A stretch of DNA of 64,000 nucleotides from Ustilaginoidea virens (taxonomy: Eukaryota > Ascomycota > Sordariomycetes > Hypocreales > Clavicipitaceae): positions 2,480,001 to 2,544,000 of the forward strand of contig NC_057320.1 in the NCBI RefSeq assembly GCF_000687475.1. Reading direction: 5' to 3'. Numbering within the stretch: the stretch's first letter is position 1; every line of letters starts with the position of its first letter. The notes under the pieces are model-generated. The model did no database searches. It was given only the letters and a program-made list of their open reading frames with translations, and was not told where the DNA came from. The translations under genes were made by a program, and so were the position numbers. Positions 1 through 11,501 of this stretch are shown piece by piece.

Positions 1-2
1 AG

Positions 3-95
3 GGTGGCGCTGCAGCCTCTGGGAAAGAACGTTTTCGAGAAATGTTGGCAAGTTTGCGGAAGGATGAGAAGGCCCCAGGAGCTACAGGATATTGA
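3..95 (+). CDS. C-terminal end of an unidentified protein (partial)
   Basis: The window opens inside an open frame that runs from base 3 to a TGA at 93-95 and encodes 30 residues. They are charged and helix-like, ending ...REMLASLRKDEKAPGATGY. The other two forward frames also close within about 105 bases, so this frame is chosen only because its composition looks like a protein tail. It would be convergent with the cytochrome oxidase subunit gene at 402-852. I do not recognise the family. Confidence 0.4.
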   Translation, partial: GGAAASGKERFREMLASLRKDEKAPGATGY

Positions 96-401
96 TCCAT
101 CAGTATGATGTTCAGCTAGCACAGGCGAGCTCTGGTTAATTTTGCTTTTCAGTACAGCAACACGATTCAAGCCATGTATGTCCTCTCTGAGCGGAGTCTA
201 TGGGCGATTCGAGAGGCAGGCACAATGTAACAAAATCAGTTCACTTCCCACATACAATCTTCTGTAGAGCGGGAGCAGTATCTCCATCCAAGCCGAGACA
301 TGCACAGCTGTAATAGCACTGATCTTTATTAACTCGAACCGTTCCATGGGCTGGCCTGTGGCCGCCTCTACCTCGCATGGCAACTGAAAACCACCGTCTC
401 C
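96..401. other. Intergenic, convergent 3' ends
   Basis: No supported gene. This 306-bp stretch lies between the putative gene tail at 3-95 and the stop of the minus-strand COX7-like gene. It presumably holds the two 3' untranslated regions. Confidence 0.5.
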
Positions 402-852
402 TTACTCCTTCCCAAACCAGGTATTGTGACCAGTAATCTTACGTCCAGCGGCGTACATTGTGGCTAGAGCAGGTTAGTTTTGGCCATGGAAATGCCAATC
501 GGAGCGGCATACCTCCGAAGCTGCCCCATAAAACAATTAGATAAGGAGTCATGTACCATCGGCTTCGGGAACCCTGCTGTCGCGTCAGCATGTCCATTGA
601 GGCCGGCGAGGTCGGCTGTTCATCAACCAAGACGCACGATCATCCAGAGGCGAGTGTGAGCCTTGTATGCCTGCTGGTAGAATCTCTGGTGCTCGGGCAC
701 CTTGTTCTTGGCATCGATGATACTTTGTTCAGGTCAGCAGTTGAATGAGCAAGGTCCAGGTTGCGCAGGGAAAAGTCATTTGGGACGATGATAGGTGGTG
801 ATCAAGGCGGCACGAGAGCATTGCATTGGGCGTGCGTCAGAACTGACCCCAT
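402..852 (-). CDS. COX7: Cytochrome c oxidase subunit 7-like protein
   Basis: A small gene in four coding exons on the minus strand: 848-852, 638-722, 513-573 and 402-463, totalling 213 nt (70 aa plus stop). Introns have donors GTCAGT, GTGCGT and GTATGC and end in AG. The first coding exon is only ATGGG; it joins in phase to a second exon encoding NKVPEHQRFYQQAYK. The third exon holds a hydrophobic segment (MTPYLIVLWGSFG), and the protein ends GHNTWFGKE. Size, a basic N-terminal half, one membrane helix and the closing TWFGK motif match the small fungal COX7/VIIa-type subunit of mitochondrial complex IV, which spans the inner membrane. The C-terminal exons are strongly supported. The 5-nt start exon is an inference from splice phase and could be replaced by another upstream exon. 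Confidence 0.7.
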
Positions 853-1233
853 TTTGAAGTATCTGATTCGAAACGGCGATGACTCTTGCAACAGAGGCGA
901 TTACTGCGGTAGTCCGTGGCGAGGAGTCGAAAAAGGAAGTCGTCGAAAAATATTTGTACGCGCAAATGAGTATGGACTCTGCCGTCGGTGGTTGACTTGA
1001 AAGGCACGACAATCTTGATGACTCAGCGACACTAGGCTGAAACCATTTTGACCAGTGGCCGACCACGTGCAGCCCGCCGCCTCCCAATCTGCTTGCTAAA
1101 TAAGTAATTTGATCATGAAGAAGGCTTTCAATCTCGCCGCAAAATACAAATCCCACCCATCTGGTCTCATTTTGGTCCTCCAGAAAACGCAGCGAGTGAT
1201 TTTATAGATTTTGCCTTATGCGGTCTCTTGGTA
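853..1233. other. Divergent intergenic region COX7 / PPR-like gene
   Basis: 381 bp between the proposed start of the minus-strand COX7 gene and the ATG of the plus-strand PPR-like gene; it should contain both promoters. Reading frames crossing it lack ATG starts and resemble no family I know. Confidence 0.5.
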
Positions 1234-1470
1234 ATGCGAAGATCGGAGCTGACACTTCGTCATTTGGCAAATATCAACCGAATCACTGCTGCAGGGCCGG
1301 GAATCTTTGGAGAGCATCTTCTCAAACCAGACCAGCATCTCCCTGCCTCGGCATGCCATTCAACTGCATTGGGCATACCGATCTGTCATCCTTTCATTTC
1401 CGAAACACTGTTGAAGACGTCAGCATCACCTTGGTCGACCGAACTCTCCGTTTGTAACTCAGGGTTCCCA

Positions 1471-1504
<34 letters not shown>

Positions 1505-3858
1505 GATGGAACAAACAGCTCTCTAAAGGGAGCAATTGTAAGCGCCAACTCATGACATCGGCCGCACAACGACGTTCGAGTTCGAATAGAAATCCAGTAC
1601 AGGACTTGAGGAAAGAACTTGACCTGGCGCTGCAGGCAGCCTGTCCTGCTGCGTGGCTGGATTTCCTCAAACCCATCCGCCGCAGCCAGGGTTACGATGG
1701 GATATGGGAGCTGTTTGAGTATTTACTGGAGAGCGGAAGAATAGATGTACTCAGTCGAAGCGATGCACAATTGCTCCGTGATGAAATCTTGACCGCTGCC
1801 TTGAGCATCGATTCCCGCCTGACTTCTCTTGTCGATTCGGCGCTTCGTCTTCTCACCCAGTCGGGCTTTTCCTGGCCAGGGTTATACCAGAAAGTCATGC
1901 ATTACAAGCTCGAAAATGACAAGTTTGAAGACAGCCTTCGATGGCATCTAGCTCTTGTGCCAAAGTTTCCCCCGTCGATGGATGTGTTTGGGGCCTTGCT
2001 CGCAAGCCATGTCGTCAACCCGTCGCCGCAGATGCAAAGCAGCCTGAGAGCACTTTACATTGTTGGTGGGAAAAGGAAACTATACGACCATATAATTCCT
2101 GTGCTTTTCGAGACCGGTTTATCGAATTTAGCCCGCATATGGCGCAAGAAGCTGCTGATATTCGGGGACTTTCCTGTAGACAGAAAATCCAAGCCATTCC
2201 TTCAGTTCCTTGTCCGATATTACCCATCCATCGTTCTCACAACGCACGAAACCGCGGTTTTGCAAGGCGGGCCTGAAACTTCGGCACAGCCAGATCCCCC
2301 CCAAGCCAGCACCAACAACAACGGCTCCGACAAAGGCCAGTACAGCGATGGAATTGTGGCAAGGCTTTTTGCCAGCTCCTGGACATCGATTGAGTTCGCC
2401 ATTCATCTGGCGCAGAAGCTCGGTCTTCGCGAGATAGGCCCCAGGTCCCTGCAGTCTCTCGCACTGCGAGAGACGGACGCGAAATCGATTTCCTGGCGGA
2501 TCAGTTGCATCCAGAAGTTGGGCATCAGCATTTCACCCCAAACGTACTGCAAAGCAGTTGTATTCTTCGCCAATAACGGAGACGACCTGCTGTTGAAGGA
2601 ACTGCTGGCTTGCGACATTCATCCAGACGAGTTTGATAGTGTTGGAAGACGTCGAATGCTCATGACTGCATCCGTGCGGGAAGGGCACTGGAGAAGAGAA
2701 AGGTTGATGCAGGGTGTCGAACTGGCTATCGAGACCGACTCCCTCACGGGCCGATTAAATGCACTTCTGGACCAGGCACTGGCCGAGCGCAGAATGGACC
2801 TGGCTAGAGGCGTACTTGATCGCATGGAAGCAATGAAAGTCAACCTGAGCCAGCAACATGCGGGTCTTTTGCTCGAGGAGGCCTTTTCGAGACTGGGAAA
2901 GCATCCTAAGCGAAGCACGCGTGCAAAAGAGCATGCTCTCGCAGATTCCAAGTCTCCACTGAACAGGGCTATTGACATGATTCGCCGAGTGGCACTTCAC
3001 GAGGTTCCCATACCGATACGGTACTGGAAGCTGTTGCTTTACAACCTCGGACGTCTCGGCCGGCTTGATGAACTTGGGCAGCTATGTGAGGAAATCGTGC
3101 AGATGTACTCTCCTCGCATGGGCGGTCTGATGCCAGTTCACCCTGAAGACCTTCCACCAAACACCTTCCAACCAGGACTCCCCCCGAGCAACGCTCATCT
3201 TCCAGACCATCCGACGTCGACGCAGTCGGAGCCTCTTGATGAAAATCAGGAAACGCCCACCCCGCCCGGCGGCCCTGAGGTGCAGACAGCAGTGACTTGG
3301 CAGCCGAGCGATGGAATGCCAGAGGATGCATCACCGGACGCCCAACGGCGCTTGGAGGGGCGTATTCCTGCAGATCTACCTTTTCGCCACCGGCAGCACC
3401 CGGTCCAAAAGATATTTGACCGGAAGCTGCAGCGATCCATCATCCGTTGGGGTTTTGATCAGACTCTGGGTACAAGGTGCAGATCTGCTTCATTTTTGGA
3501 CCCTTCAGGTGGAATCTCATCGTTTGACGTAGCGAGTGGCGTGAGGCTGCTGGCTTGTCTCCGGGACCAAGGCGTTCTTATTGACTGCCAAGCACTTCGG
3601 TCCGCCGCACTGGCGAGGATTGCATTGAGGCAGATGCCCGGGCATCCGAGGGAAAAGTTTCGAGACAGGCACGAACTATCCCTACAGCGCATGAAGGTCC
3701 TGGTTGATCAAGCTTGGGGTTCGGAAATTCTTCCTGACGTGATTAGCATGGCGCATCTGATTGGGAAACAGCAGCCGAAACTCTGGATCAGATACTCGAA
3801 ACTGTTGGGCCAGTTCTATGACGACGAGAGTCCTCGGAAGTATGGCAAGATGGGCTGA
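1234..3858 (+). CDS. PPR-like mitochondrial protein
   Basis: Single-exon frame of 874 aa starting at the ATG at 1234; the frame is open a little upstream but only from a TTG. The N-terminus (MRRSELTLRHLANINRI) is basic and amphipathic, like a mitochondrial targeting peptide. Residues about 80-90 are an uninterrupted serine run encoded by (TCG)11 at 1471-1503. The rest is almost all helical, with about 35-residue helix-turn-helix units such as LDQALAERRMDLARGVLDRMEAMKVN, typical of the degenerate pentatricopeptide-repeat proteins of Pezizomycotina that act in organellar RNA processing or translation. A low-complexity Pro-rich linker lies near residues 640-720. The target RNA cannot be inferred. 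Family assignment is by repeat character, not by a diagnostic motif. Confidence 0.7.
1471..1503 (+). repeat. (TCG)11 microsatellite encoding poly-serine
   Basis: Eleven perfect TCG triplets inside the PPR-like gene, read in frame as serine. Confidence 0.95.
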
Positions 3859-4052
3859 ACCAGGGATATGGAGAGAGAGAGAGAGGGGGGGGGGACGGGG
3901 GAATTTGCCTAGACAATTGTCGATACTCGATTCTGCGGTGACCAAGTCTTTTTTATTGTACAAGCAAATAAAAAAATGTCGGGATACCAGATGGCTCCCG
4001 CTGGTCAAAAAGTCGTCTAGGAGCACACCTTGCGAGCTGTGCAGCTGTTTTA

Positions 4053-5392
4053 TTATTCTATTTTTGCGCGTTTGGCAACGCTTTGCGACCGCCGTCTCGG
4101 CTTGACCAACAATAAAATGAACAGCCCGGCAATGACGAGGATTAAGAGCAGAATAACTTTTCGTTTGGCCGTCCTCCTCTGATAGCCCGATGCGATTTGG
4201 AGTTCCTCGTCAGCCCCCTTGACATGCTCGCTCATGCTCTCGACGTTGTAGTCGATGCGATCCAGCATGGTGCCTTGATCGATGACCATGTTCTGAAGAT
4301 CGCGAAACAGATCCGACAACTGAATGATGCCCTGCGCGATTTCCTCGATTTCCCCTTCCCGCTTTCTAATCGTGGCGTCGTCAAGACCCAGCGGCTTCTG
4401 CTGCGACGCGGCGAGGAGGGTCGACTGGGAAAACGACCGGTCGGCATCAGACTCCTGCAGAGACGGGTCCAAGTACGAGCCGGGCTGCGGCGTCAACGAC
4501 CGCTCGGCTGCTGGGAAGCTGGCTAGGCCGTCCATATCGCGAAGCTCTAGAAACTCGCCGTCGTTTCGTTAGCAAACAGTAGCCCATGCATCGCCCCGAA
4601 CGGCGAATTGCGAACGGCGAACGGCATTTATCCGCGTTGCGTACTCTTGAGGTACACGCTCTGCTTCTTTCTGAAGCTGGCGCTTGCTTCCTGCACCCTG
4701 GCCGCCAGGGATATCTGTATGTTCTTGGCCATGGTCTCCTCTGCCCTGGAGAGGCCTCCGGCATGCTTGGATTCGCGAACCAGCTCGTCCACGCGCTTGA
4801 TGCTGCGATGGCAGCTGTGGAAGGTGCCTGTTATCTGCCGCGTCAGCAGCTCAATCTGCTTCTCTTCCATTCGTTTCGACTCGTCGTCGTTGAAGCCTGG
4901 AAGGACGTGTTTCTGGTGCAGCACGTCGAGGTCTTGGCCCTTGCAAGCCGCCTCCGCCAGCAAGTCGCCTATCTCGTCCGACACATCAGCCCAGCGCGGA
5001 GGCAGCAAGTCCATTTCGATGACGGCGTCTCCATCGTCGTCGTCCAGCTCGCCGCCCGAGAGCAGTCCGCGTCGGTCGTCGGCGCCATAGCTGTTGTTCG
5101 AGTAGGCGCCGGAGAGGATCTCGGATGACGTGGGATTGGAGCGATGAGCGTATGGTGGTTTCCGTTGCTTAGGGCGATGGCCGTACGATTGGCGATAAGA
5201 AATGTAACTAGAGGGGGAGGGGGGGGGGGGAAGAGGGTTCAGAAATGTCAGGCCGAAGTCCGAAATCACCAACCAACCAACGCAAATCGGCGACGGCTTA
5301 AGCAGCCCCCCCTTCCCCCCCCTTCCCAGGCCCCAAGCAGTTTGAATGAAGCTGGTAGAGGCGACTCACAGGTTGGTGCGGTCTCGCCACAT
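4053..5392 (-). CDS. TLG2: t-SNARE syntaxin-16/TLG2-like
   Basis: Three exons, 5370-5392, 4645-5207 and 4053-4546, give 1,080 nt (359 aa). The first exon encodes MWRDRTNL and splices in phase to YISYRQSY, the characteristic start of fungal syntaxin-16 homologues. The second junction restores VYLKKLRDMDGLASF. An N-terminal Habc-type helical region (about 90-200) is followed by a Q-SNARE coiled coil at about 251-314, with the ionic-layer Gln near residue 286 (DQGTMLDRID), and a C-terminal membrane anchor at about 325-343. It marks the trans-Golgi/endosome as a target membrane and pairs with other Q- and R-SNAREs in retrograde and Cvt-type traffic. An acidic tract (GGELDDDDGD) precedes the Habc region. 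The stop lies close to and convergent with the PPR-like gene. Intron 1 carries a nearly pure C tract on the sense strand. Confidence 0.93.
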
Positions 5393-6288
5393 GGCGGACG
5401 CACAGTGAAAGCGCCGCGGATGTTGCAAAGTGTCTGGTTTGTTTCGTTTGCCTTGGCTGTGCGAATTAGAAAGAAAGAATGAAAGGACGACGGACACCGT
5501 ATGCGCGCAGTAGAAGGTGTCGACACCCGCGGCGCTGTAGTCTGTAGTCTGTAGTCGGTAGCCGGTAGTCGCAGTGTAGCGCCTCGACCCTTTTTGAATC
5601 TTGAAGAGCCCATGAGGTTAACCAAGGAGTGGCTTTGAATCTGTGAGTTTGCGAGTACGAGCTAACAAGAGGCAACCTACCTCAGGTACCTAGTACCTAA
5701 GGTACGGAAGAACAATGTACCGATGTACAGAGCTCCTGAGTGTGGATACTCCGTACATTCGGAGTACAACCAGCAGCAGGTCAGCGACACGAACCCGCCA
5801 TCCATTCCATTCCGTTTAACTTTAGAAAAGCAGCCTAGGTAGGGCCTAGGCCATGAAAGGGCTTTGGCAATTTATTATGTACCTGTCAAGATGAATGAGG
5901 GGCCAGAGTTGAACCTGTCTGGTTCAATGTCAATTGCTCCGGCGCGGGTCCTATACTGCCACCAGCAACTAACTGCAGGGTCTGCAGACAGCAGCAGTTA
6001 GCTTCCCCCCATGTGCTCAGTGCTGGTATATTCGCTTAAATCGAAATAACTATATGCCAGCCCTCTGGGGAGACACTGGGCAGGCCTCGTCCTCCCATGT
6101 GTTTTCCCGATAGCCATAGTACAACGCCGCCGCAGCGGCTGATATTGTCGATATCCGGACACGATCTCCTACACGACCACGGGTGGCAGACTCTGTGCAA
6201 TGCAACCCCCAGGTTCATACAGGCCCTCGGTGCCGGGAAAAGAAGAAGAACAAGTAGAAGAAAAAAAAAAAAAAAGGTTGATCACAAC
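5393..6288. other. Intergenic: TLG2 promoter and LCB1 3' region
   Basis: 896 bp without a supported gene. It holds a short imperfect tandem repeat of GTAGTCT/GTAGTCG units (about 5537-5573), a TACCTAGTACC/ACCTAAGGTAC cluster (about 5687-5707) and an ACTCCGTAC...CGGAGTAC inverted pair (about 5749-5766). An A15 run (6262-6276) lies just downstream of LCB1. Confidence 0.6.
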
Positions 6289-7723
6289 CTATAAACTCGC
6301 CTTGCTACTCGTTTTTCGCGTCATAATCTTGGCAATGGCGTGTCGCACAGTGGCCCCCGCCTTGTCGATGTCTTTCCTCGAAAGGCCAGATGAAACACAT
6401 ATTTTCAAAGCCGGTTGAGGAACCCAGTTGCTGTCTCGGGAGGCAATGGCGTTTGCGTACGGTCTCGTCTTGAGCCTGGCAATGAGGACTCCGTTCAATA
6501 GGCACTAACCAAACAAAGTTTAGGCGGGCATTCGCGGATGTTCCGAGAGTAAATGACACCGACGCCATGATACGACCTTGTCCAAAGGCTTTTGAGCACT
6601 CACCTCGTCGACGCACTCCAGCAGGATGCGTTCCTGGTCATCAAAACCGAGTTTTCTGGTGGCCACGACTTCGGCCTTCAAGACAAGCAGCAGAACGGGG
6701 TTCTCTGCAGCACTGGTACAGGTTACCCAGTCGCTGCGGGGATCTAGCTGTAGCCTCATCAATTTGATGTTTTCCCGGCATTGGGTCAATATGTCGGGAT
6801 TGGACTGTAGAAGGCTGACGGTTTCGCTCGCCGTCATGGCCAGCATGGCAGGCAAGGCGGCCGAGTATGTGTATGCCGAGGAGGTGATGCGTTGGTGTTC
6901 GACCACGTCCTTTGCGCCTGCACAGAAGCCGCCGCCGGCACAGAGTGGACCAGACAAGGAGCCGATAATCATGTCAACTTGCTGAGGATCAACATTCTGT
7001 GCTTCCGTAAGGCCACGGCCCGTGCGGCCCAGCACGCCAAAGGACCAAGTCTCGTCCAGCATGATGCGAAACTTGTATCTCGCCTTCAGTTCTACAAGCC
7101 GAGGAAGGTTCGTCTCGTCTCCACACGTCTCGAACAAGCCCTCCGTGACGACAAATCTGCGGGTTAGCTTTTTGGCCTTGGCTTGCTCGACGACAATGCT
7201 CTTCATTGCTCTCTCCAATTCGTCAAAGTCGCCATGTTTGAACCATTTGATGTTGCTCCGAGAAGCCTGCAATCCTTTGCGGATCGAGTAATTCACTGCC
7301 TCATCAGCAATGATGACGTCGCCACGCTTGCAGAATGCGGGAATGACACTGGAGATTGTGGAGAAGGCCTGCGCATAGATAATGCAGCCCTCGGTCCCGA
7401 GATAGTTGGATATGTCAGCTTCGGCCTTGACGTGCACGTCTTGGGTGCCGTAAAACTGAGGAGGACCGCAAGGGCCAACCCCATAAGTCCGCAAGGTCTG
7501 AATAGCCTTCTCTTTGATCTGCTCATTGGCGTTGAAGTTGTAGAAGTTATAAGAGGCCAGGTTCGTTACGGTTCTACCGGTCGACAGCTTGACTTTGGGT
7601 CCAGTAGGTCTATACGTTGAAAAGGCGCATTTTAGCGAGTGTGATCTAGACCAAGCATAGCACAGAACAAGGCCAGGACGATTCCGAGGAAAATCAAGTA
7701 GAACAAAATGGAACCTAGAATTG

Positions 7724-7763
<40 letters not shown>

Positions 7764-8253
7764 GAAGAAGAAGAAGAAAAAGGGCAATGGCTGAGGTACT
7801 ACCTACCCGACAATAACAGGAAGCTTGTCACTCTCGGCCTCCTCTAGTGCTGTCTGTTCGGACACAAGTGGTTCTGGTGCCCAATCGTCAATCAACTCGT
7901 CGATTTCCTACGTCCGATTGCAAGGTCAGCGAAATGCCATGAAATCCAATCCTGAAACGCCACTGTCCAACACAATGAACGTTGCAAGGAAGACTTGGAA
8001 AAAAAAAAAAAAGGCAACCAACATCTTCTCCGAGTTTGACAAAGTTTTGCTTATGAGTCGAGTAAGACGGAGACAACAGATATCGTATGAAGAATAAGAC
8101 CAAGACAAGTTCAATGGCGGACCGCACTGGATCGTTCTGGTAGCTCGACCGGATGTACCTGACAAGAACGGCAGAGCCTGGGACTCTTTGGAATGCAATC
8201 GAGGCTCGCTGCAGCGCATGGCTGAGTTGGGCTTGCAGAGCCTCCACTTCCAT
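6289..8253 (-). CDS. LCB1: Serine palmitoyltransferase subunit 1
   Basis: Four exons, 8023-8253, 7807-7907, 6604-7609 and 6289-6504, total 1,554 nt (517 aa). Junctions restore KLGED|EIDELIDDW, KLPVIVG|PTGPKVKL and VDE|CLLNGVLIA, all expected for LCB1. An N-terminal membrane helix (about 45-63, IELVLVLFFIRYLLSPSY) is followed by a class-II PLP-dependent acyl-CoA transferase fold with RTYGVGPCGPPQFYGTQDVH and LDETWSFGVLGRTGRG. As in other LCB1 subunits, the catalytic lysine position of LCB2 is not Lys (GSLSGPLCAGGGFCAG). LCB1 and LCB2 condense serine with palmitoyl-CoA in the ER, the first step of sphingolipid synthesis. Introns carry A/G-rich tracts on the plus strand, so they are pyrimidine-rich in the transcript. 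The gene is divergent from UBP8. Confidence 0.96.
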
Positions 8254-9228
8254 CCTATGTGCTCTGGTAGCAAAGTTAGTTGTTTTGAGCATACAGCGTC
8301 GGGGATCAGGACATGAGAAAGCATCACGCACTATCTTGGCGAATCCGTGGATCAAGGGCAATGGTTGTTGGTTGTTAATTAACGGTCCATCGAGCAAGTG
8401 AACTTGCAGGAGTTTTGGTGGAGGATGGATGACTCGGGGAAGGAGGTGGTGGGGCGGGGGACGAGTGGCCCACCGGGCCCAGCGAATGAGCTGCTCCCGC
8501 CACACCCCACAGTGCATTTCCAGCGCCTCCGGATAGATGCAGGGCAGCTTTTTTGCTGCAAGGTTAAACCGACCAGACCGGCATCCGTACTTCCGTACTT
8601 GGTTATCGATTACGATTACCGATTACCGCCAAAGGCCAAAGCAGCGTTGGTTATAATGCTACGGAGCTGTTCGTGGTTGACAGACCATCATCCATCCTTT
8701 ATCGTTTGCTGGATATCTACGGCCACGGCCAACCGGGAGTCTGGGACGGACCTGATCATTCCATTCCGTCACCGAGTCAACAAGCCGAGATAGATGTTCA
8801 ATCGAGCTCGTATCTTGCACCGGCACAGAGCCTCTTCTTTCCGCTCTTGTCCAAATCGCACGAAACTTGGTTGACCAGGCGGGCCTCAGCCTCTGGCATC
8901 AACCTCGCCATCGCCAGGTCGTCGCTTTTTTGCCATTCCGACAGAGTACGAGCGGCTTGAGTTATTCAGAAGAAGGTAGAGTTGCTTCTGATGAGTAGAT
9001 GCGGGCGTATCTAACGGAACAGGCTGCGATATCGCCACCGCCTGATCTAATCAGCCTTTCTGCAGCTGGCGTGGCGACGGTCTTGTCAAGACCCTGGTCT
9101 AGAAGAAGCGGTTGACGACGAATCTCCCAACAAGCATTTGTCTCACCCAACTCCCAAGTCGTGCCTTGTCTCTTCACTGGACCTCGTCAATCTGTTCCCT
9201 CATCCGCTCTGGAACCAGCCAAGTCATC
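8254..9228. other. Divergent promoter region LCB1 / UBP8
   Basis: 975 bp between two divergent start codons. No additional gene was supported; short frames here have no recognisable content. It contains the near-palindromic CGATTACGATTACCGATTACCG stretch around 8608-8629. Confidence 0.6.
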
Positions 9229-11260
9229 ATGACCACCCGTCCCACAACACCGGCGTCCCCAAAGAATGCAAAAGTCAAATCCCCTGCACCAGGCATCCCC
9301 GTGTTCGGGTGCGGTATGCACAATAAAACCCAAGAAACCCCCCCCCCCCCCCCCTTTCCTTCCCCACCCCGGCTCCTCAGCTCGCAAGTTCCCTGACCAT
9401 CTTTCATAGAACATGTCCAGCTTCTCCTATCCCAGGGACAAGAAGTTATGAACAGCTCAATTACACATTATAAAATGATACTTCGCGGCATATTTGATTC
9501 GACGCCGATTGTACCTCAAACATCAACAAGCCAAGAAGGGCGTCCCGTCACCTCGCTCACCTCCAACTACCTCTGCCTCCAATGCCCCACTACAGTCACC
9601 GAAGAGGATCGTCTCCGACACGGATCGAAGAAATCACACCGCTTTTGTAGGTTGCTCTGGAAGAAATAGAGAATCTTTGCTCTCCTCCTTGCCCGGACCG
9701 TCCTCTTGAGTGCTAACTCGAAATTGTTAGACGTCGATTCTCGAAGCGGTTCTTTATATTGCCAAATATGCGACGATTTAGTTTGGGACCCGACCCTGGA
9801 AGAACTTCGCGTACGTAAAATCGGGACTGGGTCATTCTCCGGTTCGTACCATGTTGCTTTGCTTTGGCTATGCGCATATTAGCAGTTTGTAGAGGGACGC
9901 GACGCTGAAAACATATATCCCACGTAGGGCGCAAGAGAAGGCCTGACGAGCTCTTCATGGACTCGATAAAAGAAGATCCCCGTTACATAAGCTCCAACAC
10001 GACGATATCGTCTTGCAGGGCGAATGGCTTGCGGGGCATCTACAATGCTGGTGCCACATGTTACCAGAACGTTGTGCTTCAGAGCTTCCTGCATAATCCG
10101 CTCTTGCGCAACTTCTACCTCAGCGACGGACATCAGAGAAACCCCGACTGCCTTGATTCTCACTGCCTGAGCTGTGCCATGGACGACATGTTTCAAGACT
10201 TTTACGCGTTGGAAAACACCAATGGTTACACGGCAGCGAATATCTTGTCTGGCTTCTGGATTTCTGAGAAGAAGGCTTTCGAAAACCTCGTCACGACAAA
10301 GGAGCAGGACGCGCACGAATTCTTCCAGTTTCTGGCCGAGGAGCTGCACGAACGCAACGGAGACGGCAAGAGGCCGGAAATAGGGTCTGAGCACAGCTGC
10401 AACTGCATCATTCACCAAACGTTCTACGGGAAGATGCAGACAACGACGACTTGCCAGAACTGCAAGGGAACTACTAATACCGTGCAATCATTCCTGGATC
10501 TCAGTCTCGGCCTCGACACTCTGATGCAAAGAAGGGCCAAAAAGACGGGCCAAAAAGTGCCAGCCTTGACCCTGAATGACTGCTTGGACGAAGAGTATGT
10601 CAAGTTTGACAAGTGCGAATACCGCTGCCACGGCTGTTCTTCCCCTCAACAAGCAAAACGCTACACGAGCATCAAGCGTCTGCCCAACGTCTTGTCGATC
10701 CAGCTCAAGGTAGGTTTCCACCAACGTTGCGGGTGCTGTTCGAGAGTATCTGGGAAATGATGACTAAAAAGTGTGAACCCCCCCTCTCCCGCCCCCTTTT
10801 CCAGCGTTTTGAGTACAAGCAGGGCAGACACGATCGAGCAGCCTCCAAGATTGACCATGGCGTCCAGTTTCCCCTGCAGCTCAACATGCTCCCTTACACC
10901 AACAGGGTTCGCAACCGAGACAACCGGGAAAGCCTAGAATTGGAACGGTCCTGCATGTACGATCTCTTGAGCGTCGTTGTGCACGTGGGAGAAATAGAGA
11001 CGGGCCACTATGTATCGTACTGCAGGGTCGCCGATCAGGTAAGTTTTTTTTTTTTTTTTTCCTCTCCTTTTTTTTCCTTTTCATATTCCCATCCATGCTG
11101 TGCAGCGGGAGCTGATGGGGGTGTTTTTTTTTTTTTTTTTTTTTTTTTTTTGGCATAGTGGTTCAAGTTCAACGACCACAGAGTAGAACTAGCCACCATT
11201 TCAGAGGTTCTGGGTGCGCAAGCCTACTTGCTGTTTTATATAATACGCTCCCTGGCGTAA
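9229..11260 (+). CDS. UBP8: SAGA-type ubiquitin hydrolase Ubp8
   Basis: Six exons: 9229-9313, 9410-9646, 9731-9841, 9928-10709, 10805-11038 and 11159-11260; 1,551 nt, 516 aa. The N-terminal ZnF-UBP domain starts at VFGCEHV (Cys28, His30) and continues through SNYLCLQCP, SKKSHRFYVDSRSG and LYCQICDD, the last two rebuilt across a splice. The USP domain has the Cys box GLRGIYNAGATCYQN (catalytic Cys about 189), zinc-binding CxxC pairs, the His box GEIETGHYVSYC (His about 473) and WFKFND. This is the deubiquitinase of the SAGA coactivator, which removes ubiquitin from histone H2B. The third intron (donor GTTCGT at 9842) was chosen because it gives ...GTGSFSG|RKRRPDELF; a donor at 9831 would also keep frame. 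Intron 5 (11039-11158) holds T17 and T28 tracts. Confidence 0.94.
11124..11151 (+). repeat. T28 tract in UBP8 intron 5
   Basis: Twenty-eight consecutive T, ending 7 bases before the intron's terminal AG, so it extends the polypyrimidine tract of the 3' splice site. A second run, T17, lies at 11044-11060 just after the donor. Confidence 0.95.
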
Positions 11261-11501
11261 AGCCGGGCCTCTTCTATCGCAGCTTGCATCATGACGAGGG
11301 GATCCAAAAAAAAAAAAAAAATCCATGTCACAACATTGTAGCAGAAACTCTCATGCCCATGTATTCCATCTACCTTGACACGGAAATGTTGCCGCCCTAT
11401 GAGTAGTAAGTGGCGTGTTGTTTGACCAAGACGTCGTCCAGGCAGCGAGACGGTGAAAGCATCGATGGCATACGTGGAGGGCGTCGCGACTAACGACGCA
11501 C

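Noticed and set aside
776..1156. 126-codon minus-strand frame
   Set aside because: It begins with GTG rather than ATG, resembles no family, and overlaps the first intron and upstream region of the COX7 model.
10881..11156. Lys-rich minus-strand frame
   Set aside because: It is the antisense reading of UBP8 exon 5 and its T-rich intron; the lysines come from A/T homopolymers.
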